Notes: generated from the letters alone by a model not told the origin. A stretch of 64,000 nucleotides of DNA from Pyrinomonadaceae bacterium (GCA_030841085.1 JAVEDP010000041.1:186001-250000), one strand, 5' to 3'; counted from the stretch's first letter, positions 51,932-60,973 are shown. Numbers and translations: made by a program.

Positions 51932-53425
51932 ATGGACTGTGAAGTTGTTGTTGTGGGCGGTGGCATTGGCGGTCTGACCGTGGCTGCCTTGCTGGCGCAA
52001 CGAGGAGTAAATGTTTGTCTATTTGAGCGCCAGGCAGAGGTTGGCGGGTGTGCAGCGAACTTCGAAAAGTTTGGTTACTCGTTTGAGCAGAGTTACGGAC
52101 TGTATTCTTCATGGGAACCTGACGAAATTCACCGCCGCATTTTCGCCGAGTTACCGGTTGAGCCTCCCGAGATCCACGCCCTTGATCCGTCGTACGTCGT
52201 CAGACTTCCCGACCAATGCCAGGTTGCGGTAGGAAAGAGTGCCGAGCAATTTGAGCAGAGCCTGCGCGAAGTCTTTCCTGAGTGCGCCGCTCAGGCTATT
52301 GAGTTTTATCGAGAACTGGATCTCGCCGGTACAACCCTCCGGCAATTACTGCAACAAAATCCCGAACTGCTTTCGTCGTCAAAAACCAACCGCACCTACC
52401 GACTCCTCGGCAAGGGCAAGGCCGGTGTGAAGATACTTGCGGCAGGAAGCGACACAGTCGCCGCCCACCTCAACGGGCTCTCGTTCCGCTTTCGCCGGTT
52501 CGTGGATGCACAATTGCAAATCCTGGCCCAGGGGAATAGCACCCAGGTTCTCTATCTGCAGGCAGCGATCGCGCTCAGCGAAGCACACCGAGGAATGTTC
52601 TCGATCCGCGGCGGGAGCGCCGCGCTGGCAGCACGGCTGGCGGATTCCACACGAACGAGCGGCGGCTCGGTTAGGCTGAACGCGCCAGTACTGCGGCTCG
52701 CGTACAACTCGGCAGGTAACGCGGTGGGCGTGGATATGTTGAGCGGCGAGCGGGTCACCGCATCCCGCGCGATCGTCAGCAACTTAACGCTGTGGGATAC
52801 ATATGGAAAGCTGGTCGGGCTCAATCGCACACCGACCGATATAAGAAAGGCATTGCAAACGCTACGCGGCTGGGGCGCGTACCTCATGTTTCTTTCGCTT
52901 GAAGATGAGGCGGCGGATGCCTTGGCCGGCGAGCGATTTCTAGCGCTGACTGATTGGCAGGCGGATCGGGAATACGACCCGCAGGGCCAGCAATTGTTTT
53001 TCAACGCCGCTCCCGGTTGGGACAAGAGAGCGCCTGCAGGTAAAAGAGCTGTAACCGTTCATGCTTTCACTGAGGCCGACGCGTGGTTCACATTTCATTC
53101 CAACGAAGAAGAGTTAGAGGCACGTGACCAGCAAATGTTAGAAGCGTGCTGGCAGCGCCTGCATAAGATGATGCCGGAACTCGGCGCCAGCGTTGAAGTC
53201 ATCGATAGCTTCAACCCACGTGGCTACTACGAATCTACGCGGCGCAAGCTGGGAATGGTTGGCGGTTTGGTGCCTACCCGCACTCAATTCTGGCCAGGCC
53301 AAGCTGCGTACCTGACCTCATTGCCCAACCTCTTCAATGTCAGCGACACCACTTCTGCCGGCGGGTTGGAGGCAGTTAGCCGTGCGGCGCTTGTCTTGGC
53401 GGACAAATTGGCGCCGTGCCTTTGA
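51932..53425 (+). CDS. CrtI/CrtISO-like FAD-dependent oxidoreductase
   Basis: The 497-residue flavoprotein starts with a dinucleotide-binding fold 'VVVVGGGIGGLTVAALLAQR' and 'LFERQAEVGGCAANFEKFGY', typical of the phytoene desaturase / carotenoid isomerase / retinol saturase superfamily, and ends with 'NVSDTTSAGGLEAVSRAALV'. It could act on carotenoids or other polyenes. The start lies four bases after the CPBP gene stop. No other carotenoid gene is in the window, so the substrate is open. Confidence 0.85.
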   Translation: MDCEVVVVGGGIGGLTVAALLAQRGVNVCLFERQAEVGGCAANFEKFGYSFEQSYGLYSSWEPDEIHRRIFAELPVEPPEIHALDPSYVVRLPDQCQVAVGKSAEQFEQSLREVFPECAAQAIEFYRELDLAGTTLRQLLQQNPELLSSSKTNRTYRLLGKGKAGVKILAAGSDTVAAHLNGLSFRFRRFVDAQLQILAQGNSTQVLYLQAAIALSEAHRGMFSIRGGSAALAARLADSTRTSGGSVRLNAPVLRLAYNSAGNAVGVDMLSGERVTASRAIVSNLTLWDTYGKLVGLNRTPTDIRKALQTLRGWGAYLMFLSLEDEAADALAGERFLALTDWQADREYDPQGQQLFFNAAPGWDKRAPAGKRAVTVHAFTEADAWFTFHSNEEELEARDQQMLEACWQRLHKMMPELGASVEVIDSFNPRGYYESTRRKLGMVGGLVPTRTQFWPGQAAYLTSLPNLFNVSDTTSAGGLEAVSRAALVLADKLAPCL

Positions 53426-53433
53426 ATTAAGGC

Positions 53434-53463
53434 TTGCAAAAACCATATTGTATGGTGTATAGG
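53434..53463 (+). promoter_or_regulatory. promoter of the GntR-family gene
   Basis: TTGCAA (53434-53439), 18-base spacer, TATAGG (53458-53463). The predicted transcription start is about seven bases before the ATG at 53477, so there is no room for a ribosome site. Confidence 0.55.
53442..53456. promoter_or_regulatory. operator-like palindrome between -35 and -10
   Basis: ACCATA-TTG-TATGGT, a perfect 6-base inverted repeat with a 3-base centre. A repressor bound here would cover the promoter, so autoregulation by the GntR protein just downstream is the simplest reading. Confidence 0.6.
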
Positions 53464-53476
53464 GTCAGTTAACATT

Positions 53477-53857
53477 ATGTATATTACCGTTGACGAAAAG
53501 GACCGAAGACCGATCTACCAACAGATTGTTGACGAGATCAAAGGCCTGATCGCTACGGGCGAGCTACCTCAGGGAACCTTCCTGCCACCGGTCCGGCAAG
53601 TCGCAGCCGACCTGGGCGTCAACCTCAATACGGTCGCCTTCGCGTACCGACAGCTTCAGCAGGACGGCTTGGTCAAGGTGCGGCATGGTGCAGGCGCACT
53701 CGTCATCTCTCGCATACTCACCCAGCCAATCGGAGAACATTCGCGCAGTCAATTGACCGCGGCGTTAACTCATTTGGTTTTGTCTGGCTTAAAGCCCAGC
53801 GAAGTGAGGAATCTGGTCGATGAAGAGTTGCGGCGACTCTACGCTGACGGAAGCTAG
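53477..53857 (+). CDS. GntR family transcriptional regulator, YtrA-like
   Basis: The 126-residue protein has a GntR winged helix: 'RPIYQQIVDEIKGLIATGEL' near residue 12, 'VRQVAADLGVNLNTVAFAYR' near residue 43, 'GLVKVRHGAGALV' near residue 66, followed by only about 45 residues ('LTAALTHLVLSGLKPSEVRN'), which is the short effector arm of the YtrA subgroup. These usually precede ABC transporter genes, but the next gene is a convergent FecR protein. A palindromic operator lies in its own promoter. The start is fixed by the first ATG after a very short leader. Confidence 0.9.
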   Translation: MYITVDEKDRRPIYQQIVDEIKGLIATGELPQGTFLPPVRQVAADLGVNLNTVAFAYRQLQQDGLVKVRHGAGALVISRILTQPIGEHSRSQLTAALTHLVLSGLKPSEVRNLVDEELRRLYADGS

Positions 53858-53876
53858 GTTCAATCTGCCGTCGCTA

Positions 53877-54932
53877 TTAGGGCATATCGGGTCGGTGCAA
53901 TGTCCCTGGCGACAGCGATCTCGACGGCGCTTCAGACGTGGGATTTATTGCCGAGCGAGGGGCATTGTTGGAGACTCCCGCGCCGGCGCCATTGCCCGCG
54001 CCATTCCCTGCACTACTGCCCGCCCCTCCGGAACCTGTCGCAGGCGGCCAACCGTACGAAGATCCCGACGTTCCGTAAATTGTTCCGTAGAGTGAGCTGC
54101 CGTAAGACGTGCCATAGGGAGATCCCCACCCATACGCGAAGGGGAAAAACGTATAGCAGCTTCCGCCCGAGTCATACAGCCAAAAGCCGTTTCGACCGCC
54201 GAAATTCGATGTCCAAAAACTGCTTCGATAAGACGCCATCAGGGTGAGGACGTCCCGACCGGAAAGCCTGCTGTTTACTCGCGCCAATGTTTCCGCACGG
54301 TTTTTGCTCCAAGCCTCAAGGTCGTCACGTTTCTTATCACTCTTTTTTAGCTTTGCGACTGAGAATGAGGTATCGCTGAAAACTACCTTGTCGCCACCTT
54401 TAATTTTAGTGTGACTGCGCTCGAGCATCACTCTTCCCTTTCGGACAATTAATTCCGTTGCGTCGCCCGGCACTACGTTTACGCGGTAGAGTCCGCGGCG
54501 CACGATGGACATGCGCGTGTGGGGTGTCGTGATGTTGATAAGCAGTTCAGCGTCGTCGGCGCCGGTGACCTCAACAATAGCCGTGCCGCGGACCAAACGG
54601 ATATCCAGGTTTTCAAGAGAATTATCAGTCAACTCGATTTCGGAGTTCTCGCCGATCCGCAAATAGGAGCCGGGGTTAAGTAACATCTCAACGCGCCCAT
54701 CCAATCCAGTGCTGACGACATCGCCAGTTTCCAAATCTTCCTTGCTCGTGAGTTGTTGCCAGTCGCTACTACCGTGGGCGCGCAAAGTTGCACGCCCGGT
54801 CACGGCATTAATACCGCCGGCATGTGCCGAAATAACAAACTTTTCCCGATTTTGCGCCGCGGCCGAGAAAGGCAACGCGACGATAAAGGAAGAAACCAGC
54901 AAGGTAATCAATGAAATGAGAGCTTTTTTCAT
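53877..54932 (-). CDS. exported FecR-domain protein with Gly/Ser-rich C-terminus
   Basis: A signal peptide ('ALISLITLLVSSFIVALPFS') precedes a FecR-like domain near residues 60-190 ('WQQLTSKEDLETGDVVSTGL', 'LLNPGSYLRIGENSEIEL', 'GLYRVNVVPGDATELIVRKG'). The last 100 residues are low complexity: Tyr/Gly/Ser repeats, then Gly-Ala-Asn repeats near 300-320. In this phylum FecR proteins of this type are usually exported structural or surface proteins, not sigma-factor regulators. No sigma factor gene is next to it. The VWA gene at 55037 lies upstream on the same strand after 105 bases. Confidence 0.87.
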   Translation of the reverse strand: MKKALISLITLLVSSFIVALPFSAAAQNREKFVISAHAGGINAVTGRATLRAHGSSDWQQLTSKEDLETGDVVSTGLDGRVEMLLNPGSYLRIGENSEIELTDNSLENLDIRLVRGTAIVEVTGADDAELLINITTPHTRMSIVRRGLYRVNVVPGDATELIVRKGRVMLERSHTKIKGGDKVVFSDTSFSVAKLKKSDKKRDDLEAWSKNRAETLARVNSRLSGRDVLTLMASYRSSFWTSNFGGRNGFWLYDSGGSCYTFFPFAYGWGSPYGTSYGSSLYGTIYGTSGSSYGWPPATGSGGAGSSAGNGAGNGAGAGVSNNAPRSAINPTSEAPSRSLSPGTLHRPDMP

Positions 54933-55036
54933 GACGAATTCCTTTGGTTAGGCCGGCGATCAAATGGATCCTTTGGGGAATTCATTATAGTCCTCCCCCA
55001 ATCTTTTACAAGGATTTGCGAGTTTGTCGGGTGAAC

Positions 55037-56659
55037 TTAATTTGCGTAATAGCCATGTTTGCCGCGCGCAACGGCGTTGGGCCGATTGACGGTGACGCGG
55101 ATCGCGCGCCACTTACCGTCCCGGGTTTTATCGGACGGGCGGTAGGCCAGACTATAAACAGTCCCTAAATCGGCAACTACGCGTTCATACGCTCCGGCCA
55201 AATCCTCCAGGCGTTCAACTTCATAGAACGCGCCGCCGCCGGTGTCCGCGATTTCTTTCATCCGATCGTGACCCGCGTCAAAGGCTTCGGGCTGCGTATC
55301 CAGCGGACTCAACGCTTCATATTCTGTGTTTAGCCACAAGGTATAGATCACACCATCGAACTCGCGGACTCGATTGACAAGATCGCTATAGGCCAGCCTC
55401 GACCCATCGCCCTGCACGCCTTCAATGTTTCCATCCAGGCCGTCGCTCATCAGCACAACCGCCGTCCGGCGCTTGTTCTTCGTGTCCTGCAAAAGTTGGG
55501 TCAGGGCAAAGTCGGTGGCGTCATAGAGCTTTGTATCGCCCGCTTCGGTGCCGATGGCATTTATGCGTTCGCGCAGCGACTGGCGGTCGAGTGTCAAGGG
55601 AGAGACTAAGGTGGGCCGGCCGGCAAACGTGATTACGCCTATGCGATCGAACGGTCGCGCGGCATTGACGAAGCGCAAGGCAGCGGCACGAATCAAATTA
55701 ACGACGTCGCGTGTCGAGCCGGACAGATCAATCAAAAGCATCAGGTCAAACGGCGCTGAGGATGATGCAAACTGGAGGATCTGTTGCTCACCACCGTTTT
55801 CAAAAAGGCGAAAATCCGATTGCCGCAATCCGACTACTCCCCGGCTGGTGTTTCTATCGACAACGCTCATATTCAGCGTTACCAGTTGCGAATCGACGCG
55901 AATGACATCGCCTTCCCCTATCTCCTGAGTGTCCGAAACAGGCGCTGGTATGCCAGCCGGTGTCCTCGGTGTTTGCGAGTCAGCCTGCTCATCGTTGCGC
56001 ACGCCGTTCAGCCGCGCATCAGGCTCATCAATGAGAGCCAACGAAATAGCGCCGCTCTGCGAGTTAACGCGTAACGTTTGCGCGCCTGCTCCCAGACGCG
56101 CCTGCAACACATGACCATTGCTGGTGCGAAAGTCCGGCAGCGTTGAGGCAACTAATCCGGTAATCGACCGAGCAAGAATGTCGGCATTGGGCGCTTTGCT
56201 AAAGCCGACGGTAACGTCACCGCCAATCGACCTCAGCGATGCTGACGAGGGTGTACCGCGTAACGAGATCGAATGTTTGCCGGTAATAATCTCGGCGTGT
56301 GCGCTCTCCGGAATTTTGACGGTCAGCTTGATAGCAAGCGAGGGGTCAGTGGGCCGGCGTACGATGCTGATTAACAACAGTTGTTTTCGGTTTTCTATTA
56401 CGACTGGCGAGCGCGCAAGTGATTTGCTTCCTTCGACCGTCGCCGAAACCGTGACGTAGTTTTCGTTCCATACTTCCGCGTCCACATCGCCAAACTGGTT
56501 TTCAATACGCAGATGGCTGCCGCTAACGAACTCAATACGAATACCTTGTGGTGTTTCACTTTGCGCGGCCGTTTCACTTTGCGCGGCCGAGAGAGACAAC
56601 GGTACCAAGGCAAAACACAAGACTAGCGCGAAGACACGTTTCGATGGCAGTGAGAACAT
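55037..56659 (-). CDS. exported VWFA-related Acidobacterial protein with N-terminal beta region
   Basis: The 540-residue protein has a signal peptide ('ALVLCFALVPLSLSAAQSE'), a repetitive beta-rich region near residues 40-200 ('IRIEFVSGSHLRIENQFGDV', like an adhesin or DUF4097 helix), then a VWA domain with 'LLIDLSGSTRDVV' near residue 306 and 'VVLMSDGLDGNIEG' near residue 398, and the terminal 'YSLAYRPSDKTRDGKWRAIR' and 'RGKHGYYAN' typical of TIGR03436. It repeats the fold of the protein at 18353 but with an extra domain. No direct partner can be named. Confidence 0.9.
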   Translation of the reverse strand: MFSLPSKRVFALVLCFALVPLSLSAAQSETAAQSETPQGIRIEFVSGSHLRIENQFGDVDAEVWNENYVTVSATVEGSKSLARSPVVIENRKQLLLISIVRRPTDPSLAIKLTVKIPESAHAEIITGKHSISLRGTPSSASLRSIGGDVTVGFSKAPNADILARSITGLVASTLPDFRTSNGHVLQARLGAGAQTLRVNSQSGAISLALIDEPDARLNGVRNDEQADSQTPRTPAGIPAPVSDTQEIGEGDVIRVDSQLVTLNMSVVDRNTSRGVVGLRQSDFRLFENGGEQQILQFASSSAPFDLMLLIDLSGSTRDVVNLIRAAALRFVNAARPFDRIGVITFAGRPTLVSPLTLDRQSLRERINAIGTEAGDTKLYDATDFALTQLLQDTKNKRRTAVVLMSDGLDGNIEGVQGDGSRLAYSDLVNRVREFDGVIYTLWLNTEYEALSPLDTQPEAFDAGHDRMKEIADTGGGAFYEVERLEDLAGAYERVVADLGTVYSLAYRPSDKTRDGKWRAIRVTVNRPNAVARGKHGYYAN

Positions 56660-56732
56660 AACGAATTTCAGTAAGCTATTTCGAAATCAAGGGGAGAGAA
56701 AGCAGTTTCGGAAGGATTATAGACTCTTATGG

Positions 56733-57932
56733 CTATCTTTCAATCATATCAAGCATAGAATTCTCGTCCTTAGCCGGCAGCGTTGCCGCAGGCGCAGGTG
56801 TCTCGGTCAGGTCCGTCAACCGGAGCAGCAGATTATTCGCGTTGGTCGCATAGGGCATCGCACCTTCTTTTGAGAGCACGCCCTTGCGTACCATCTGCTC
56901 AATAACGCCGTCGAAGGTTTGCATTCCCTCCTGATCGCCTTGTTCCATCGCATCGACGAGTGACTTTCCTTCTGACTCCCCCTTCTCGATATACTCCCGG
57001 GTTCGCATCGTGGATTTTAAAATTTCGATCGCCGCAACGCGCCCTTTGCCATCGCCGCGAGGAATCAGCCGCTGTGAAACAATGTAACGAAACGACTGTG
57101 CAATGCGCGTGCGAATTACACGCTCTTCATTTTTGGGAAAAACACCGATGATTCGATCGATCGTCTTGGACGCGTCGATGGTGTGTAGCGTCGATAGCAC
57201 GAGATGGCCCGTCTCTGCCGCTTCCAGCGCCACCTCAATCGTTTCCCGGTCGCGCATCTCGCCTACCAGGATTACCTTTGGCGCCTGGCGCAATGCGGCC
57301 CGTAGCGCGATCGAAAAACTAGGCGTGTCCGAATGTAGTTCGCGTTGATGAATGGTCGAGTTCTTATGCGTATGCAAAAACTCGATCGGATCTTCAATGG
57401 TCACGATGTGGTAGTACTGCGTGTCGTTAATCAGATCGATGATCGCCGCTAAGGTCGAACTTTTCCCGCTGCCGGTCGGTCCTGTGACCAACACGATGCC
57501 GTTCTTGATGTCGACGATTTCTTTTAGCTGCGGAGGTAAATCAAAGTCGTCAAAGGTAGGCGGTTTCGTCGGGATTACCCGCATGACGATGGCGTAAGTA
57601 CCGCGCTGCTTAAAGATATTTACGCGGAATCGGGCTTCACCCGGCGCGCTGAATGAAAGATCCGCAGAACCTGACTTCTCCAAACTTTCAGCGGCGTTTT
57701 CGTGGTTGCCGATAATTATTTTTGCCATCCCGGCGGTGTGCGCGGGCGTGAGTTTTTCCAACCCCGGAACGTGAACCGGCTGCAGTTTTCCTGACAACTC
57801 AATTTGCGGCGGCCGGCCCGGGGAAAAAATTAGATCGCTTACTTTATCCGACGTTTTCAGCATTTGCCGAAGCACGGCGATGAAGTTGAGCGGTGAGGCG
57901 GCGCCGCCCTGGCTGGGATTTGGATCACTCAT
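56733..57932 (-). CDS. pilT: type IV pilus retraction-type ATPase PilT
   Basis: PilT is the hexameric ATPase that retracts type IV pili. The 399-residue protein (ATG at 57932) has Walker A 'VLVTGPTGSGKSSTLAAIID', the Asp box 'IEDPIEFLH', Walker B 'VILVGEMRDRETIEVALEAA' and the His box 'GHLVLSTLHTIDASKTIDRI' in the usual order. A GTG at 57989 that overlaps the stop of the upstream phosphatase gene (ATGA-type overlap, GTGA) would add 19 residues; I think the ATG is more likely from family N-termini, but coupling is plausible. No other pilus gene is in the window. Confidence 0.92.
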   Translation of the reverse strand: MSDPNPSQGGAASPLNFIAVLRQMLKTSDKVSDLIFSPGRPPQIELSGKLQPVHVPGLEKLTPAHTAGMAKIIIGNHENAAESLEKSGSADLSFSAPGEARFRVNIFKQRGTYAIVMRVIPTKPPTFDDFDLPPQLKEIVDIKNGIVLVTGPTGSGKSSTLAAIIDLINDTQYYHIVTIEDPIEFLHTHKNSTIHQRELHSDTPSFSIALRAALRQAPKVILVGEMRDRETIEVALEAAETGHLVLSTLHTIDASKTIDRIIGVFPKNEERVIRTRIAQSFRYIVSQRLIPRGDGKGRVAAIEILKSTMRTREYIEKGESEGKSLVDAMEQGDQEGMQTFDGVIEQMVRKGVLSKEGAMPYATNANNLLLRLTDLTETPAPAATLPAKDENSMLDMIER

Positions 57933-57985
57933 TTTTATTTCGAACTTTTCTCCTGTGACTGGTGTCAACAGCGCACTAATCAGGC

Positions 57986-59287
57986 TCACTCTTCTTCAAG
58001 TGCCTTAATTACGAAAAAGGTCACGTCGTCCGTTGCGCCTTTTCCATCTGTCCAGTCAATGACTTCCTTGTGTAAGGCCGCGATCAACTCGCGCGCATTC
58101 AGGTTGCGATTTGTCTTTACCGCGCGCGCCAGGCGGTCGCGTCCGTACTCTTCGCCTTTCGCATTCTGCGCTTCTGTCACGCCGTCAGTATAAAGCACAA
58201 GCATCTCGCCGGGCTCAATAGTTTGATAATACTCGTGATAGCGCGTGTCTTTAAACATTCCCAGCGGCAGACTGCCGCGCTCGATAAACTGATACTTGCC
58301 GTCAGTCGTAAACAGCAGCGGCGGATTGTGGCCGGCGTTCGTATAAGAAAGAGTCCGGTTCGTAACGTCGAGAATTCCATAGAACGCCGTCACGAACTGG
58401 TTCCGTTCAATTGATTCCCAAAGCAAGTAATTCACCTTCGCCATCGAGACATGCGGCGAATAACCGATGTGCGTCGCGGCGCGCAGGCTGGCGCGCAGGA
58501 ATGCCATCAGCAGTGCCGCCGGCACGCCTTTTCCTGACACATCGGCGATCACCAATCCGATCTGGTCGTCGAAAATTTTCACCCAATCATAGTAATCGCC
58601 GGAGACTTCTTCAGTGGGAAAGTTATAAGCGCTGATGTCGTATCCAGCCAATTGCGGATCTTTCGCCGGCAGCAATTCCAACTGCACCTGACGCGCAACT
58701 TCAAGCTGGCCTTCGAGACGCTTCTTTTCGATCAACTGTTCGTGCAGCATGACCTTCTCGATGATGATGGCCACCTGAGAAGCCAGCAAGACCAGCACCT
58801 CGAGATCATCTTCGGAATAAGCATTGAGCTCGTCACTCTCGAGATCAAAAACGCCGATGACTTCGGTGTTGGAAATAATTGGCGCCAACATTTCTGATCG
58901 AGTCTGGCCGCGAGCATTGATGTAGAGCGGCTCATGGCGCACGTCGGGAGAATTCACGGGCTGGGCCGTCCGCGCTACCTGGCCCAACAATCCCTCGCCG
59001 ATTTTCAAATGCAGGTGCGTCAACTCGTCGATGTCGTAACCACGCACCGCCTCGGCCTGGAAAACGCAAGGCTCTTCACCTTCTTCGACTTTTGCTTCGT
59101 CACATTTGACGACGAAAATGCCGGCCGCATCGTAAGGGATCAGCGAATCGAGCGTATCCATCACCAGGTTCAAGACTTCCTGAAGATCGAGCGACTGGCT
59201 GATTTTTCTGGTTATGTCGAGCAGCATCCGCAGCTTGTCGGTCGTAGTCAGACCGGGCTTTGGCAGCTCTTTGATTTGTTCGGACAT
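57986..59287 (-). CDS. GAF-SpoIIE (RsbU-type) protein phosphatase
   Basis: The protein (433 residues from ATG at 59287) has a GAF domain near residues 20-175 ('ILDITRKISQSL' style start, 'FDLESDELNAYSEDDLEVLV'), a coiled linker ('LEGQLEVARQVQLELLPAKD' near 193) and a PP2C/SpoIIE phosphatase with 'SGDYYDWVKIFD' near residue 224, 'IADVSGKGVPAALLMAFLRA' and 'VLYTDGVTEAQN'. Such enzymes dephosphorylate anti-anti-sigma or other partner proteins in response to a ligand of the GAF domain. It is directly upstream of pilT with overlapping ends. A GTG at 59335 is an alternative start. Confidence 0.9.
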   Translation of the reverse strand: MSEQIKELPKPGLTTTDKLRMLLDITRKISQSLDLQEVLNLVMDTLDSLIPYDAAGIFVVKCDEAKVEEGEEPCVFQAEAVRGYDIDELTHLHLKIGEGLLGQVARTAQPVNSPDVRHEPLYINARGQTRSEMLAPIISNTEVIGVFDLESDELNAYSEDDLEVLVLLASQVAIIIEKVMLHEQLIEKKRLEGQLEVARQVQLELLPAKDPQLAGYDISAYNFPTEEVSGDYYDWVKIFDDQIGLVIADVSGKGVPAALLMAFLRASLRAATHIGYSPHVSMAKVNYLLWESIERNQFVTAFYGILDVTNRTLSYTNAGHNPPLLFTTDGKYQFIERGSLPLGMFKDTRYHEYYQTIEPGEMLVLYTDGVTEAQNAKGEEYGRDRLARAVKTNRNLNARELIAALHKEVIDWTDGKGATDDVTFFVIKALEEE

Positions 59288-59401
59288 AGGTTCGATCGCC
59301 GGGTCAGGCAGAGACGCGGAACAGGACGATGACACGATTATAAGGGTTCAAGGCGAAAGCAGGAAACTCTGTTTGAATTGGACAGTTGAGGAACTGCACG
59401 G

Positions 59402-60016
59402 TCAGGCCGTTTCAACGGAAAGACCTGTTTGGTAGAGCCGCCACAGACGAGTGACTTTCAAACGGTATTCAACCAGCTCGCGACTAACGTGAAAGTGCCT
59501 GGCAATCTCCGCGGAACGCCGGCCTTCGAGCACGAATTTGCGCAGCGCTGAGTATGGAACCAACGTGGCGGCACCCGTCGCGTAAGCGGCCTCCTCATCG
59601 GCATGGCGGTAGTCCCGCGCGACTGTGCGGCCACTTTTGTTAATGGCGAGCACCTTGAGACGACTGGGCTGATGACCAAGGAAGACATGCGAGACTTCCT
59701 CCATCAAGGTGGCGTTTGTCCTCGCTGGTCCATGGTTCGGATTGAGTATCACGATTCGCCGGCCATCAGGCAACGCATGAGAACAAGCGCCGCCCGACCA
59801 CTCTTCTGAGGCAGCGCCGAGCAAACGTTCGCGCGTAGTGTCACTCAGATTCTTAATTTGGTCGAAGTCTACAACCAATAGGTTTGCGAATTTTGCGAGT
59901 CGAAAAGGATCGAGCGCGGCGTCAGAGCGCACGCCGGCAAAATCACGAAAGCCTGACGCTTGCAGTTCGAATCGTCGCCACTTCTCGCCCGGCGGCAACT
60001 TCAGGGTAGTACTCAT
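59402..60016 (-). CDS. ImmA/IrrE-like metallopeptidase domain protein with altered HExxH
   Basis: The protein of 204 residues (ATG at 60016) resembles the ImmA/IrrE (DUF955) family: 'LLVVDFDQIKNLSDTTRERL' near residue 45, 'VILNPNHGPARTNATLMEEV' with the zinc site near residue 108, 'DEEAAYATGAATLVPYSALR' and a C-terminal helix-turn-helix-like segment 'RSAEIARHFHVSRELVEYRL'. The usual HExxH is EEVSH, so the first His is Glu; zinc binding or activity may be lost or changed. It is downstream of the XRE gene at 60351, the typical partner, with a family G palindrome between them. Confidence 0.8.
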   Translation of the reverse strand: MSTTLKLPPGEKWRRFELQASGFRDFAGVRSDAALDPFRLAKFANLLVVDFDQIKNLSDTTRERLLGAASEEWSGGACSHALPDGRRIVILNPNHGPARTNATLMEEVSHVFLGHQPSRLKVLAINKSGRTVARDYRHADEEAAYATGAATLVPYSALRKFVLEGRRSAEIARHFHVSRELVEYRLKVTRLWRLYQTGLSVETA

Positions 60017-60125
60017 GAAACCAATTATAGCGGATGGGCCTTGAACAAGAAGTAACAGGGTAGCGAAATTGAACCCTCGATAGATTATGAACTTGCCAAG
60101 TGAGTTTATTGCGCTGTGGGCCGAC

Positions 60126-60271
60126 GAATACAGAACCGGAAGCGGTAGCGACCGGGTCTGACCTGCGATAAACAACTCCTCCATTTCGGGGATTGCTCAG
60201 ACGCCAGCTTACAGTAACGGTAAACTCAACACCGCGCAGACCCGGTCGATACCGCTTCCGGTTCTGTATTC
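60126..60271. repeat. family G palindrome, copy 2
   Basis: GAATACAGAACCGGAAGCGG and TACCGCTTCCGGTTCTGTAT pair around GACCGGGTCTG and CAGACCCGGTC. It fills most of the 335-base gap between the XRE and IrrE-like genes; if the two are one unit, the transcript runs through it. Confidence 0.85.
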
Positions 60272-60350
60272 ATCAACCCACGACAAGCTAGGCTTCGAGG
60301 GAATAGTTTTTGTTCAGGCTTAGCGGATGGGCGAACGAATGTGGGTCGAC

Positions 60351-60773
60351 TTAGCGTCGTTTGCGTGGCGATTTCGGCGTGTCTTTGCGGCTGAATTGAG
60401 AATAGGCCACGCGAAATAATTCCGAGAGCGCATCCGCAGTTTCTGCGGTCAGGTTGCGGTCGGCGCGCAGGTGGGCCTCGACGATTTCGGGGGTTGATTC
60501 ATGCGGGTAGTAAACGATGGCCTTGGTTTCCTCGCGGCCTTCGCGCGTGCCCTTCAGAATTCTTTCCAGCGGAACATCGAGCCAGGAAGTAAGGCGCGCG
60601 ATGTTGTCGGCATCAGGTTTTCCCGTGCCGTTTTCAATCCGGGACAAGGTCGACGCGGACACATTGGTCTCGTCCGCGACGTCGCGGAGACTTAGTTCCA
60701 ACTCTTCGCGTCGGCGCCGGATTGCGCGGCCAAGCTCAGCAGTATTGATCAGAGATTTTGTACTTCGTGCCAT
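60351..60773 (-). CDS. XRE family helix-turn-helix regulator
   Basis: The 140-residue protein has a Cro/CI-type helix-turn-helix: 'LGRAIRRRREELELSLRDVA' near residue 14, 'VSASTLSRIENGTGKPDAD' near residue 38 and 'IARLTSWLDVPLERIL' near residue 58, then a 65-residue C-terminal part with 'EIVEAHLRADRNLTAETADA'. The ATG at 60773 has AGGTAGG six bases upstream, which I prefer to the ATG at 60791. It probably regulates itself and the IrrE-like gene downstream. A family A palindrome lies behind the divergent neighbour side. Confidence 0.87.
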   Translation of the reverse strand: MARSTKSLINTAELGRAIRRRREELELSLRDVADETNVSASTLSRIENGTGKPDADNIARLTSWLDVPLERILKGTREGREETKAIVYYPHESTPEIVEAHLRADRNLTAETADALSELFRVAYSQFSRKDTPKSPRKRR

Positions 60774-60858
60774 TGCGTACCTACCTGACATTGGAACATA
60801 TCACAATGTGGTTTTAGAGGCAAGACTAAGTTTTACGCATGCAACACGGTGGCACAAG

Positions 60859-60973
60859 GTAGCACGGACTTTAGTCGGTGTTGTCCAGGCAACAAAGAAG
60901 CTGAGGAGCAGTGCACGGCGGGGAGTTCAGTTTGTGCTGTCCAACGCAGCACAGACTGAAGTCTATGCCACTA
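60859..60973. repeat. family A palindrome, copy 5
   Basis: GTAGCACGGACTTTAGTCGG pairs with CAGACTGAAGTCTATGCCAC around about 70 bases. Its right edge overlaps the stop codon of the S41 peptidase gene (TAG of the repeat start TAGTGGCATAGAC on the minus strand). Confidence 0.85.
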
